A stretch of DNA of 64,000 nucleotides from Bacillus subtilis subsp. subtilis (GTDB taxonomy: Bacteria > Pseudomonadota > Gammaproteobacteria > Xanthomonadales > Xanthomonadaceae). The first letter of the stretch is position 1. Every line of letters starts with the position of its first letter. The stretch is taken from the NCBI GenBank assembly GCA_021733645.1, contig JAHREJ010000020.1, positions 1 through 64,000 of the forward strand. Reading direction: 5' to 3'. This document shows, piece after piece, positions 36,924-45,647 of the stretch. Under the pieces are notes generated by a model. That model had not been told where the DNA came from. It did no database searches and worked only from the letters and a program-made list of their open reading frames with translations. The position numbers and the translations under genes are program-made.

Positions 36924-37796
36924 ATGCTCCGCCCTCAACTGCCACTCAATGCCCTGCGCGCCTTCGAGGCCGCCGCGCGCCATCAGAACTTCACCCGCGC
37001 CGCCCTGGAGCTGTGCGTCAGCCAGGCCGCACTGAGCCACCAGATCCGGGGGCTGGAAGATCGGCTCGGGGTATCGCTGTTCAACCGCTTGCCGCGAGGG
37101 GTGGCGCTCACCGATGAGGGCGCGCGCCTGTATCCGGTGCTCAACGAGGCCTTCGACCGCATCGCGGTGAGCCTGGACCGTTTTGTCGGGGGGCATTTCC
37201 GCGAGGTATTGGGCGTGGGCGTGGTCGGCACCTTCGCCACGGGCTGGCTGCTGCCGCGGCTGGCGGATTTTTCCGCACGTCACCCCGATATCGAACTGCG
37301 CGTGCAGACCCACAACAACCGCATCGACCTGGCCGGTGAGGGCCTGGACCTGGCCATCCGGTTTGGCGATGGCGATTGGCAGGGCCAGGTAAGCACGCCG
37401 GTGCTGGACGCCCCGTTTGCGCCATTGTGCGCGCCCGCATTGGCGCGCACGCTGCGCGACCCGCGCGACCTGGCCAACGTGACCCTGCTGCGCTCGTACC
37501 GCAGCGACGAATGGCCGCGCTGGCTGCAGACGGCCGGGGCGGCAGAGCTGGAGGCGCGTGGGCCGGTGTTCGATTCGTCGCTGACATTGGCCAGCGCAGC
37601 GGCCACCGGTGCAGGCGTGGCGCTGCTGCCCTTGAAGATGTTCGAGCAGGATCTGGCGCAAGGGCGCCTGATCCAGCCGTTCGCGCAGACCCTGGACCTG
37701 GGCCGGTACTGGTTGACACGCCTGCGCTCACGCACCGAAAGCGATGCCGCGCGCCGGTTCCGCGAATGGCTGGAGGCACAGGACGGCGCGAGGTGA
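36924..37796 (+). CDS. ampR: LysR-type beta-lactamase regulator AmpR
   Basis: A 290-residue LysR-family regulator. The N-terminal winged helix (LNALRAFEAAARHQNFTRAA, SQAALSHQIRGLEDRLG) is followed by a ligand domain (about 90-285). High similarity to AmpR proteins and the divergent position to blaL2 support the name. AmpR binds muropeptides and UDP-MurNAc-pentapeptide to switch beta-lactamase expression. The start is the ATG before LRPQLPLNALRAF; an earlier in-frame ATG at 36837 lies in the operator region. Confidence 0.93.
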   Translation: MLRPQLPLNALRAFEAAARHQNFTRAALELCVSQAALSHQIRGLEDRLGVSLFNRLPRGVALTDEGARLYPVLNEAFDRIAVSLDRFVGGHFREVLGVGVVGTFATGWLLPRLADFSARHPDIELRVQTHNNRIDLAGEGLDLAIRFGDGDWQGQVSTPVLDAPFAPLCAPALARTLRDPRDLANVTLLRSYRSDEWPRWLQTAGAAELEARGPVFDSSLTLASAAATGAGVALLPLKMFEQDLAQGRLIQPFAQTLDLGRYWLTRLRSRTESDAARRFREWLEAQDGAR

Positions 37797-37809
37797 ACCC
37801 GGCAGCCCC

Positions 37810-37913
37810 GTAGAGCCGGGCTCTGCCCGGCTTGCCCGGCGAAGGCGCACGCCGGCCGGCCGGCACCGTGTTTTCGCGTCCTGGCCAGGCAGCCGGGCAG
37901 AGCCCGGCTCTAC
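37810..37913. repeat. Pair of oppositely oriented SMAG repeats
   Basis: One SMAG reads GTAGAGCCGGGCTCTGCCCG on the plus strand (37810-37832) and a second is its inverse (37891-37913), 58 bases apart. They can pair with themselves or each other, the REPIN-like layout. They sit between the convergent stops of ampR and the ABC-F gene and may serve as a bidirectional terminator. Confidence 0.88.
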
Positions 37914-37958
37914 CGGCACAGGGGAACGCTCGATGCCGGCCGTGGGTCGGCGCGCCGT

Positions 37959-39815
37959 TTACCCCTCCAGCAATTCCATCCAGGTCTGCTCGGCCTTGCC
38001 GAGCAGCGTGGCAGTGGCTTCGCGGTCGCGGCCCAGCACGGCCATGCGGGTGGCATCGGCGTAGTGGGTCGGATCGGCCAGCTGCCGGTCCAGGTCAGCC
38101 AACAGCGCTTCCAGCTCGCCCACCTTGGCTTCGGCCGCAGCCAGCTTGTGCGGGTTGACCGGCTTCTTCGGCGGCAGCGGCGGCGTCGGCGGGGCCGGCT
38201 CCGGTGCGGCGGCCGCCATCTTCTGCTTGGTGCCCTGGGCGGCCGGGCGCGAGCGCAGCCACGCCGCATAGGCATCCAGGTCGCCATCGAACGGCTCAAC
38301 CACGCCATCGGCCACGCGCCAGAAGGTGTCGCAGACCAGTCCGATCAGATGGCGGTCATGGGAGACCATCACGATCGCGCCCTCGAAATCGGCCAGCGCC
38401 TCGGCCAGCGCTTCGCGCATTTCCAGGTCAAGGTGGTTGGTCGGCTCATCGAGCAGCAGCACGTTGGGCTGCTGGAAAGCGATCAGCGCCAGCGCCAGGC
38501 GCGCGCGCTCGCCACCGGAGAAGCCATCCACCGGCTCGAAGGCGCGGTCGCCGGCAAAGTTCCACTTGCCCAGGAAATCGCGGAACACCTGGTTCGGCGC
38601 ATCCTTGTCCAGGTCGCGGAAGTGCTCCATCGGCGACTGTCCTTCGTGCAGCGACTCCACCGTGTGCTGGGCGAAGTAACCGATACGCAGGTCCGGGTGC
38701 GCGGCGCGCTCGCCGGTCAGCGGGGCCAGCTCGCCTACCAGCGTCTTCACCAGCGTGGTTTTACCCGCCCCGTTGGGACCCAGCAGGCCGATCCGCTGGC
38801 CAGCTTCCAGCCCGAACCCCACGTTGTGCAGGATCACCGAATCGGCGCCGTAACCGGCCTCGACATGGTTCAGGCGGATCAGCGAGAAGGGCAGCTTGGC
38901 CGGCGGCGAGAACTCGATGCGGAACTCGCGCTCGGCGCGTACCGCTTCGGTACCGGCCAGCTTGGCCAGGCGCTTCATGCGGCTCTGCGCCTGCGCGGCC
39001 TTGCTGGCCTGGGCCTTGAAGCGGTCGATAAAGCTCTGCAGGTGCGCGCGCTCGGTTTGTTCCTTGTCGTGCGCGATCTGCTGCTGGCGCAGCTGCTCGG
39101 CGCGCTGGCGCTCGAAGTCGGTGTAGCCACCGGGGTAGAGCTTGGCGCCGCCGCCGTGCAGGTGCAGGGTGTGGGTGGCCACGTTGTCCAGGAACTCGCG
39201 GTCATGGGAGATCAGCAGCAGCGTGCCCGGGTACTTGAGCAGCCACTGTTCCAGCCAGAACACCGCGTCCAGGTCCAGATGGTTGGTCGGTTCGTCCAGC
39301 AGCAGCAGGTCCGACGGCATCATCAGCGCGCGGGCCAGGTTCAGGCGCACGCGCCAGCCGCCGGAGAACGAGGACACCGCCCGCGAATGGGTTTCGGCCG
39401 GGAAGCCCAGGCCGTGCAGCAGCTTGCCCGCGCGCGCTTCGGCGTCGTAGGCGCCGATCTCGGCCATCTTCTGGTGCGCGGTGGCCACCGCCTCCCAGTC
39501 TTCGCGTGCGGCCGCGTCGGCCTCTTGGCGCATGACGGCGGCCACCTCGGTGTCGCCCTCCAGCACGAACTGCAGCGCCGGGTCGGGCAGCGACGGGGTT
39601 TCCTGGGCCACGCTGGCAATGCGGACCTTGCCGGGCAGGTCCACATCGCCCTTGTCGGCTTCCAGCTCACCCTTCACGGCGGCGAACAGACTGGACTTGC
39701 CGGCCCCGTTGCGGCCCACCACGCCAACGCGGTACCCCGCGTGCAGGGTCAGGTCGACGTTGGACAACAGCAGCCGCTCGCCACGGCGCAAGGCGAAGTT
39801 ACGAAGGGAAATCAT
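37959..39815 (-). CDS. ABC-F family ATPase (YheS-like)
   Basis: A 618-residue soluble protein with two ABC domains and no membrane part. First domain: Walker A GRNGAGKSS, signature FSGGWRVRLNLARAL, LLLDEPTNHLDL. An inter-domain linker rich in Arg/Gln/Ala (about 240-300) follows. Second domain: GPNGAGKTT, GFSGGERARLALAL, LLLDEPTNHLDLE. The C-terminal coiled tail carries the Pro/Lys segment APPTPPLPPKKPVN. ABC-F proteins act on the ribosome; the N terminus (ISLRNFALRRGERLLL) matches the YheS branch best. The start is the ATG before ISLRNF. Confidence 0.92.
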   Translation of the reverse strand: MISLRNFALRRGERLLLSNVDLTLHAGYRVGVVGRNGAGKSSLFAAVKGELEADKGDVDLPGKVRIASVAQETPSLPDPALQFVLEGDTEVAAVMRQEADAAAREDWEAVATAHQKMAEIGAYDAEARAGKLLHGLGFPAETHSRAVSSFSGGWRVRLNLARALMMPSDLLLLDEPTNHLDLDAVFWLEQWLLKYPGTLLLISHDREFLDNVATHTLHLHGGGAKLYPGGYTDFERQRAEQLRQQQIAHDKEQTERAHLQSFIDRFKAQASKAAQAQSRMKRLAKLAGTEAVRAEREFRIEFSPPAKLPFSLIRLNHVEAGYGADSVILHNVGFGLEAGQRIGLLGPNGAGKTTLVKTLVGELAPLTGERAAHPDLRIGYFAQHTVESLHEGQSPMEHFRDLDKDAPNQVFRDFLGKWNFAGDRAFEPVDGFSGGERARLALALIAFQQPNVLLLDEPTNHLDLEMREALAEALADFEGAIVMVSHDRHLIGLVCDTFWRVADGVVEPFDGDLDAYAAWLRSRPAAQGTKQKMAAAAPEPAPPTPPLPPKKPVNPHKLAAAEAKVGELEALLADLDRQLADPTHYADATRMAVLGRDREATATLLGKAEQTWMELLEG

Positions 39816-40160
39816 CTTGGGGGGTCCATATAACGGAATGGAATGTGCTGGTGAGCACCCTTCCTGCGACGCAATTCTAACGTTAACGAATACTTGACGC
39901 GCCCCGGGATGCGCAGCAGGCCTCGTTCCTCTCTCCCACGACCCTGCCTGCGCTACCCCGGGACCTTGATGTCGGACCCGCCATTTCACGTAAATGGTTG
40001 CTTCTGCAACGTTTTTTGTGGAGATGGCGGATATTTGACAAGCGATGAATATCCCGTTAATTCGTTTATTGCGCACCGCAACACCCGCCTTCGCCGGCCG
40101 GCTTCGCGCCGACCCGATGTCGTTCCGGTGCCGCATCGTCCCTACCGGAGCCACGCCCTG
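39816..40160. other. Regulatory region of the TonB receptor and ABC-F genes
   Basis: 345 bases without a gene between divergent starts. It contains CGTTAACG (near 39891), an inverted repeat CCATTT-CACGT-AAATGG (39981-39997), then a weak GTTGC/GCAAC stem followed by six T (39997-40017). The promoter at 40035-40063 lies across a GGATATT/AATATCC dyad. Two dyads near one promoter suggest repressor control and perhaps attenuation. Confidence 0.6.
40029..40063 (+). promoter_or_regulatory. Sigma-70 promoter overlapping an operator-like dyad
   Basis: TTGACA (40035-40040), a 17-base spacer and TAATTC (40058-40063) form a good sigma-70 promoter about 100 bases before the TonB receptor start. The dyad GGATATT (40029-40035) and AATATCC (40048-40054) straddles the -35 box, a position suited to repression. 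Confidence 0.7.
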
Positions 40161-42554
40161 ATGAACCGCAAGACCAGTACGCTCGCCGCCGCCGTAGCTG
40201 TCGTGCTCGGTGCCTCCAGCTTCGCCGCCAGCGCCCAGGACACCCCTGTGCGCACCGCCGCCAATACGCTGGACACCATCATCGTCACCGGTACCCGGGT
40301 GGCCGACCGCACCGTGGCCGAGTCACAGTCGCCGATCGACATCATCACCCCCGAGGCCCTGCAGTCCACCGGCACCACCGAGCTGGCCACCGCGCTGTCG
40401 CGCGCCCTGCCTTCGCTGAACTTCCCGCGCCCGGCGCTGACCGACGGCACCAGCGGCATCCGCCCGGCGCAGCTGCGCGGGCTGTCGCCCGACCAGGTGC
40501 TGGTGCTGGTCAACGGCAAGCGCCGGCATACCTCGGCGCAGATCAACGTCAACGGCAGCATCGGCCGCGGTTCGTCGGCGGTGGATATCAACGCGATCCC
40601 GATCTCGGCGATCGAGCGGGTGGAAGTGCTGCGTGACGGCGCGTCGGCCCAGTACGGCTCGGACGCCATCGCCGGGGTGGTCAACATCGTGCTGAAGGGG
40701 TCCTCCTCCGGCGGCAGCCTGGCGCTGGACGCCGGCCAGTATTCGGCCGGCGACGGCAACAAGTACCAGCTCTCCGGTGATGCCGGGATCGGCTTTGCCG
40801 ACGGCCGCGGCAGCGTGCACGTGGCCGGGCAGATCCTGCAGCAGGACGAAAGCAACCGTGCCGGCCCCTACCAGGGCACCACGCCGAACACCGGCAACTT
40901 CCCCAACATCGGCCAGACCACCTTCGTGGTCGGCGATCCCAGGGTGGATGCCACCGCGGCCTCGGTCAACGCCAGCTTCCAGTTCAGCGACCACGTGTCC
41001 GGCTATGCCACGGCGATGGCCAGCAACCGCGACATCACCTCGTTCGCGTTCTACCGCTCGCGCACCAACAGCGGCCAGGGCGCGCTGCTGGCGCAGACCT
41101 ACCCCGACGGCTTCGTGCCGCAGATCAACCAGTATTCCAAGGACCGCTCGCTGGTGGCCGGGGTCAAGGGCAGCACCGACAGCGGCTGGACCTGGGATGT
41201 AAGCGCCAACCACGGCGAAAACACCATCGATTTCCACACCCGCAACAGCATCAACTACAGCCTCGGCCTGACCAGTCCGCGTTCGTTCTACGACGGCACG
41301 CTGAAGTACACCCAGGACATTTTCAACGCCGACCTGACCAAGTCGCTGGACTGGGGCCTGGCCTACCCGGTCACGCTGTCCTTCGGCGGTGAGTACCGTC
41401 GTGAAAACTGGGAGCAGTCCGCAGGCGAAGCCAATTCCTACGCCGGCAGCGGCGCGCAGGGTTTTGGTGGCTTTACCCCGGTCAACGCGGTGGATGCCGA
41501 TCGCCACAACTATGCGGTGTATGCCGGGCTGGAAGCGGACCTCACCGACAAGTTCTCCGCCGGCCTGACCGGTCGCTATGAAGATTATTCGGACTTCGGC
41601 GACAAGTTCTCCGGCAAGTTGTCGGCGCGCTACGCGTTCACCGACAAGATCGCGCTGCGTGCCACCGCCTCGTCCGGCTTCCGCGCCCCGTCGCTGGCCC
41701 AGCAGAGCTACCAGGCGGTGACCAGCACGATCATCAACGGCGCATTCGTCGAACGCGGTACCTTCCCCACCACCAGCCAGGCCGCACAGGCACTGGGTGC
41801 CAGCCCGCTGAAGGCCGAAAGCTCCACCTCCTACAGCGTGGGCCTGGTGCTGCAGCCGATCGATCGCCTGTACCTGACGGTGGATGCGTACCAGATCGAC
41901 ATCGACGACCGCATCGTGCTGTCCACCAACATCACCACCAACGCGGCGGCCAATTCGCTGCTGGCCGGATTGGGCCTGCCCGGGGTCACCGCGTTCTCCT
42001 ACTTCACCAACGGCGTGGACACCCGCACCCGCGGTATCGATGCGGTGTCCAGCTACTCGATCCCGTTCAGCGCCAGCACGCTGGAGTTGACCGCGGCCTA
42101 CAGCTACAACGACACCGAGGTGAAGAAATTCATCGCCTCCCCGCCGGTGTTCGGCACGCTGGGCATCACCCAGTCGCTGATCGGCCGCGATGAGATCGGC
42201 CGCATCGAAGACAGCTACCCGCGCAACAAGACCATCCTCAGCGGCACCTGGCGCAGCGACCATTGGGATCTGAACCTGGCGGCCACCCGCTACGGCAGCT
42301 TCACCGTGCGCAACTCGGCCACCGCGCTGCGTGACCAGACCTACGACGGCTCGTGGGTGCTGGATGCCTCGGTGAGCTACAAGCCCAGCGAGAACTGGGC
42401 GCTCACCCTGGGCGCGGACAACCTGCTCGATGAGTACCCCGACCGCACCGTGGACCTGCAGAACTCCACCTGGGGCATGCTGCCGTACAGCAACTATTCG
42501 CCGTACGGATTCAACGGCGCCTACGTGTATGGGCGCATCTCGTACAAGTGGTGA
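40161..42554 (+). CDS. TonB-dependent outer membrane receptor
   Basis: A 797-residue receptor: signal peptide (LAAAVAVVLGASSFAASA), a TonB-box-like DTIIVTGTR near residue 35, a plug domain (about 50-180, LRGLSPDQVLVLVNGKRRH and VEVLRDGASAQYGSDAIAGVVNIVL) and a 22-strand barrel ending in aromatic SYKW. It is a paralogue of the receptor at 59479-61929, sharing the RGLSPDQVLVLVNGKRRH block. The ligand is unknown; the family imports siderophores, vitamins and sugars. The start follows ACGCCCTG with no strong Shine-Dalgarno site. Confidence 0.92.
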   Translation: MNRKTSTLAAAVAVVLGASSFAASAQDTPVRTAANTLDTIIVTGTRVADRTVAESQSPIDIITPEALQSTGTTELATALSRALPSLNFPRPALTDGTSGIRPAQLRGLSPDQVLVLVNGKRRHTSAQINVNGSIGRGSSAVDINAIPISAIERVEVLRDGASAQYGSDAIAGVVNIVLKGSSSGGSLALDAGQYSAGDGNKYQLSGDAGIGFADGRGSVHVAGQILQQDESNRAGPYQGTTPNTGNFPNIGQTTFVVGDPRVDATAASVNASFQFSDHVSGYATAMASNRDITSFAFYRSRTNSGQGALLAQTYPDGFVPQINQYSKDRSLVAGVKGSTDSGWTWDVSANHGENTIDFHTRNSINYSLGLTSPRSFYDGTLKYTQDIFNADLTKSLDWGLAYPVTLSFGGEYRRENWEQSAGEANSYAGSGAQGFGGFTPVNAVDADRHNYAVYAGLEADLTDKFSAGLTGRYEDYSDFGDKFSGKLSARYAFTDKIALRATASSGFRAPSLAQQSYQAVTSTIINGAFVERGTFPTTSQAAQALGASPLKAESSTSYSVGLVLQPIDRLYLTVDAYQIDIDDRIVLSTNITTNAAANSLLAGLGLPGVTAFSYFTNGVDTRTRGIDAVSSYSIPFSASTLELTAAYSYNDTEVKKFIASPPVFGTLGITQSLIGRDEIGRIEDSYPRNKTILSGTWRSDHWDLNLAATRYGSFTVRNSATALRDQTYDGSWVLDASVSYKPSENWALTLGADNLLDEYPDRTVDLQNSTWGMLPYSNYSPYGFNGAYVYGRISYKW

Positions 42555-42560
42555 CAAGGC

Positions 42561-42585
42561 AGTGCCGGCCAACGTCCGGCACTAC
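42561..42585 (-). repeat. SMAG-type palindrome
   Basis: On the minus strand it reads GTAGTGCCGGACGTTGGCCG, then GCACT: a GTAG head plus a GTGCCGG/CCGGCAC stem. It starts 7 bases after the TonB receptor stop codon and just before the terminator at 42593-42625. Confidence 0.8.
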
Positions 42586-42592
42586 CGATTCC

Positions 42593-42625
42593 CCCTGTCC
42601 CGGTTCGCCGGGGCAGGGACGTTTT
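42593..42625 (+). terminator. Rho-independent terminator after the TonB receptor gene
   Basis: An 11-bp stem with one G-T pair, closed by a TTCG tetraloop (42604-42607), and then ACGTTTT. The tetraloop and position make it a convincing terminator. Confidence 0.85.
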
Positions 42626-42790
42626 CGCCCCGATCAATCCCGATTCCGCGCATTCATCGCCGGCACCGGCGTTTGTCCCGGACAGCACATGACCTGACCA
42701 CGGGGCCATAGCAGCATTGCAGTGGATGATGTTTGCCCCATCCCGCCGCATCGGTGAAAATCGGGACATCCCCTATTTCTGCGAGCCCCG

Positions 42791-44491
42791 ATGCACCATG
42801 ACACCGACCTGATCAACATCGTCGCCGTTGGCCTGGGGCTCGCCTTCATCTTCGGCGCGCTGGCCAACAAGCTGCGGTTGTCGCCGCTGGTCGGCTATCT
42901 GGTTGCAGGCATCTGCGTAGGACCGTTCACCCCCGGCTTCGTCGCCGACCAGGCGCTGGCCAACCAGCTGGCCGAGATCGGCGTGATGCTGCTGATGTTC
43001 GGGGTGGGCCTGCACTTCTCCCTGAAAGACCTGATGGCGGTCAAGGCCATCGCCATTCCCGGCGCGGTCGGGCAGATCCTGGTGGCCACGCTGCTGGGCT
43101 GGGGGCTGGCCGCGCTGATGGGCTGGCCGGTCATCCACGGCATCGTGTTCGGCTTCGCGCTGGCCACCGCCAGTACGGTGGTGCTGCTGCGTGCGATGGA
43201 AGAACGCCGCCTGCTGGAAACCCAGCGCGGCAAGATCGCGGTGGGCTGGCTGATCGTCGAAGACCTGGCCTGCGTGCTGGCACTGGTGATGATGCCGGTG
43301 CTGGCCGGCGTGTTCGGCCCGGATGCGGCCAATGAAACCCACAGCGTTGGCAGCGTGCTGGCCAGCATCGGCTGGACCTTCGTGCAGCTGGGCCTGTTCG
43401 TGGCGGTGATGCTGGTGGTGGGCCGCCGGGTGATTCCGTGGATCCTGGAGCGCATCGCCGGCACCGGCTCACGCGAGCTGTTCACCCTGGCGGTGCTGGC
43501 CATCGCGCTGGGCGTGGCCTTCGGCTCGGCCATGCTGTTTGGCGTGTCCTTCGCGCTGGGCGCGTTCTTCGCCGGCATGCTGCTCAACGAATCCGAACTC
43601 AGCCACAAGGCCGCCAACGATTCGCTGCCGCTGCGCGATGCATTTGCGGTGTTGTTCTTCGTCTCGGTGGGCATGCTGTTCAACCCCAGCATCCTGATCG
43701 AGCATCCGTGGCAGGTGCTGGCCACCGCGGCCATCATCATGTTCGGCAAATCCGCCGCCGCGTTCGTGATCGTGCGCGCATTCGGCCACCCCACCGGCAC
43801 CGCGCTGACCATTTCGGCCAGCCTGGCGCAGATCGGCGAGTTCGCCTTCATCATTGCCGGCCTCGGCGTGACCTTGAAGATCCTGCCGCCCACCGGCCAG
43901 GCGCTGGTGCTGGCCGGCGCGCTGATCTCGATCATGCTCAACCCGCTGGTGTTCGGCCTGCTGGACCGCTGGCTGCTCAAGCACCAGGAAACCACCCCGA
44001 CTGCGGTGGAAACCGAACTGCCGCCGGGGCCGTCGCTGGACCTGCACGACCATGCCATCGTGATCGGCTACGGCCGGGTGGGCAGCGCACTGGCCCAGGT
44101 GCTGCGCGACCGCGGGGTGCCGGTGCTGGTGATCGACGACAACAAGGAACACGTGGCCGAAGCGCACGCGGCCGGGCTGCCGGGTATCCGCGGCAGCGCC
44201 GCCTCGGACAAGGTGCTGGCCGAGGCCCACCCCGAGCGCGCCAAGATTGCCGTGCTGGCGATCCCGCAGCCGTTGGAGGCCGGTGAGACCCTGGCCAAAC
44301 TGCGCGCGCTCAACCCCGGCCTGACCCTGTTGGCACGCGCGCACAGCGATGCCGAAGTGAAGCACCTGCTGGATCACGGCGCCGATGGCACGGTGATGGC
44401 CGAACGCGAGCTGGCCTATTCGCTGGCCGAGATGGTGATGGCCACGCCGCCCTATCGCACGCTGGGCAAGCACAGCATCCCGGTGGTGTAA
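42791..44491 (+). CDS. Kef-type potassium/proton antiporter (YbaL-like)
   Basis: A 566-residue CPA2 antiporter: about 12 membrane helices (residues 1-400, with LMFGVGLHFSLKDLM and FGVSFALGAFFAGMLLNE) and a C-terminal TrkA-N domain (about 415-530, IVIGYGRVGSALAQVL, the NAD-binding GxGxxG). The arrangement matches E. coli YbaL rather than glutathione-gated KefB/KefC, since no KefF/KefG partner is nearby. It probably exchanges K+ or Na+ for H+. It is preceded by a terminator and stands alone. Confidence 0.9.
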   Translation: MHHDTDLINIVAVGLGLAFIFGALANKLRLSPLVGYLVAGICVGPFTPGFVADQALANQLAEIGVMLLMFGVGLHFSLKDLMAVKAIAIPGAVGQILVATLLGWGLAALMGWPVIHGIVFGFALATASTVVLLRAMEERRLLETQRGKIAVGWLIVEDLACVLALVMMPVLAGVFGPDAANETHSVGSVLASIGWTFVQLGLFVAVMLVVGRRVIPWILERIAGTGSRELFTLAVLAIALGVAFGSAMLFGVSFALGAFFAGMLLNESELSHKAANDSLPLRDAFAVLFFVSVGMLFNPSILIEHPWQVLATAAIIMFGKSAAAFVIVRAFGHPTGTALTISASLAQIGEFAFIIAGLGVTLKILPPTGQALVLAGALISIMLNPLVFGLLDRWLLKHQETTPTAVETELPPGPSLDLHDHAIVIGYGRVGSALAQVLRDRGVPVLVIDDNKEHVAEAHAAGLPGIRGSAASDKVLAEAHPERAKIAVLAIPQPLEAGETLAKLRALNPGLTLLARAHSDAEVKHLLDHGADGTVMAERELAYSLAEMVMATPPYRTLGKHSIPVV

Positions 44492-44575
44492 CCCAGGCTG
44501 GATCGATTGGGGTGGGTCGCCTCCACGCAGGGCGTGCAGGCTGTCCGTTGCGGCACCGGCCCGGCGGGCATCGCG

Positions 44576-45457
44576 CTACTGCAGCGGCACGCAGATGTCC
44601 GCGCGCAGGATGGCCTCGGGCGTTTCTTCCGGGTCGTCCAGGTAGTGGTAGTACAACGGCGCATCGCGCAGCGTGCGCCCGCTGTCGGGCAGCCACTGGC
44701 GCACCAGCGCATCGGTAGCCGCCTCCAGGCCGGCATAGCTGCCCACGTGGCGCAGTACCGCATGCTCGCCACCGCCCAGGGTCAGCAAGCGCAGTGGGGC
44801 CGGCAACGTCGGCAACGCATGGCCGAACCCCATCGCGCAGTCGAACGCGCAGTCGCGCGGGGCAACATCGCGATGGTCGTTGAGCGCAATGCCCACCAGC
44901 TGTTGCAGGTGTTCGGCCAGACCCTGCCCGGCCGCCCAGGCGAACACCTGCCCGAAGGCCTGGTCCAGATCATCGAAGGCGCCGCGCGTGCGCAGTGCCA
45001 CCACGTCGAACGGCTCCAGCGTGGTCACCCGCACCTGCAGCGGCACGCTGTCGTCGGCAGCGTCGCCGGCCGGCACCGACAGGCGCTGCTGCCACACTGC
45101 GCGCAGCGCCGCATCCTCGCGCAGTGCGGTGGGGGTGGCATCCAGCGCCTGGCGGCAGGCGCGTGCCAGCGCCTGTGGGCTTTCAAAGCCCACGCTGAGT
45201 GCGACCTCGGTGACCCGGCTGTCGGCCTGGGCAAGCAGGTGCAGCGCCTGCAACAGGCGCAGGCGCGCCACCGTGCGCCCCGGCGTTTCCCCGGTCAGCG
45301 CGCGGTACAGCCGGTGGAAGTGATACGGCGACTGGTGCGCAATGGCGGCCAGCGCCTCCAGGTCGGGCAAGGGCTGGCCCGCGCGCAGGCATTGCTGCAG
45401 GTGGGCGATCACACGGTCGATGCCGTGGCGTCGGCGTAGCTGGGCGATGCGGCTCAT
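44576..45457 (-). CDS. AraC-family regulator with GyrI-like effector domain
   Basis: A 293-residue protein. Residues about 5-105 are an AraC DNA-binding domain (LAAIAHQSPYHFHRLYRALTG and VTEVALSVGFESPQALARA, two helix-turn-helices) and residues about 140-290 a GyrI-like small-molecule domain (VALRTRGAFDDLDQAFGQV, LYYHYLDDPEETP). The N-terminal HTH plus C-terminal GyrI order is that of Rob/BmrR-type drug-response regulators. No efflux genes adjoin it, so targets are elsewhere. Confidence 0.88.
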   Translation of the reverse strand: MSRIAQLRRRHGIDRVIAHLQQCLRAGQPLPDLEALAAIAHQSPYHFHRLYRALTGETPGRTVARLRLLQALHLLAQADSRVTEVALSVGFESPQALARACRQALDATPTALREDAALRAVWQQRLSVPAGDAADDSVPLQVRVTTLEPFDVVALRTRGAFDDLDQAFGQVFAWAAGQGLAEHLQQLVGIALNDHRDVAPRDCAFDCAMGFGHALPTLPAPLRLLTLGGGEHAVLRHVGSYAGLEAATDALVRQWLPDSGRTLRDAPLYYHYLDDPEETPEAILRADICVPLQ

Positions 45458-45605
45458 GACAGGCTCCGTGTCGGTGTGAGATCCAGCATGCGTCCGCGCC
45501 CGCCACGGCGCGTGGCCGATCTTGCGCAGTTGGCCGCCGTCAACCGATCCTAGCCCTGATGGCATCGCCCGGCCACGCCTGACGTGGCGCTTTCCGGCAA
45601 ACAAC

Positions 45606-45639
45606 CCCACCCCGACCGGCCCGCACCGGCCGGGGTGGG
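45606..45639 (-). terminator. Terminator-like hairpin after metY
   Basis: CCCACCCCG-A-CCGG pairs with CCGG-C-CGGGGTGGG around a 6-base loop. On the minus strand it is followed by a moderately T-rich stretch (TTGTTTG). It lies 9 bases after the metY stop codon. Confidence 0.6.
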
Positions 45640-45647
45640 CCCTACCT

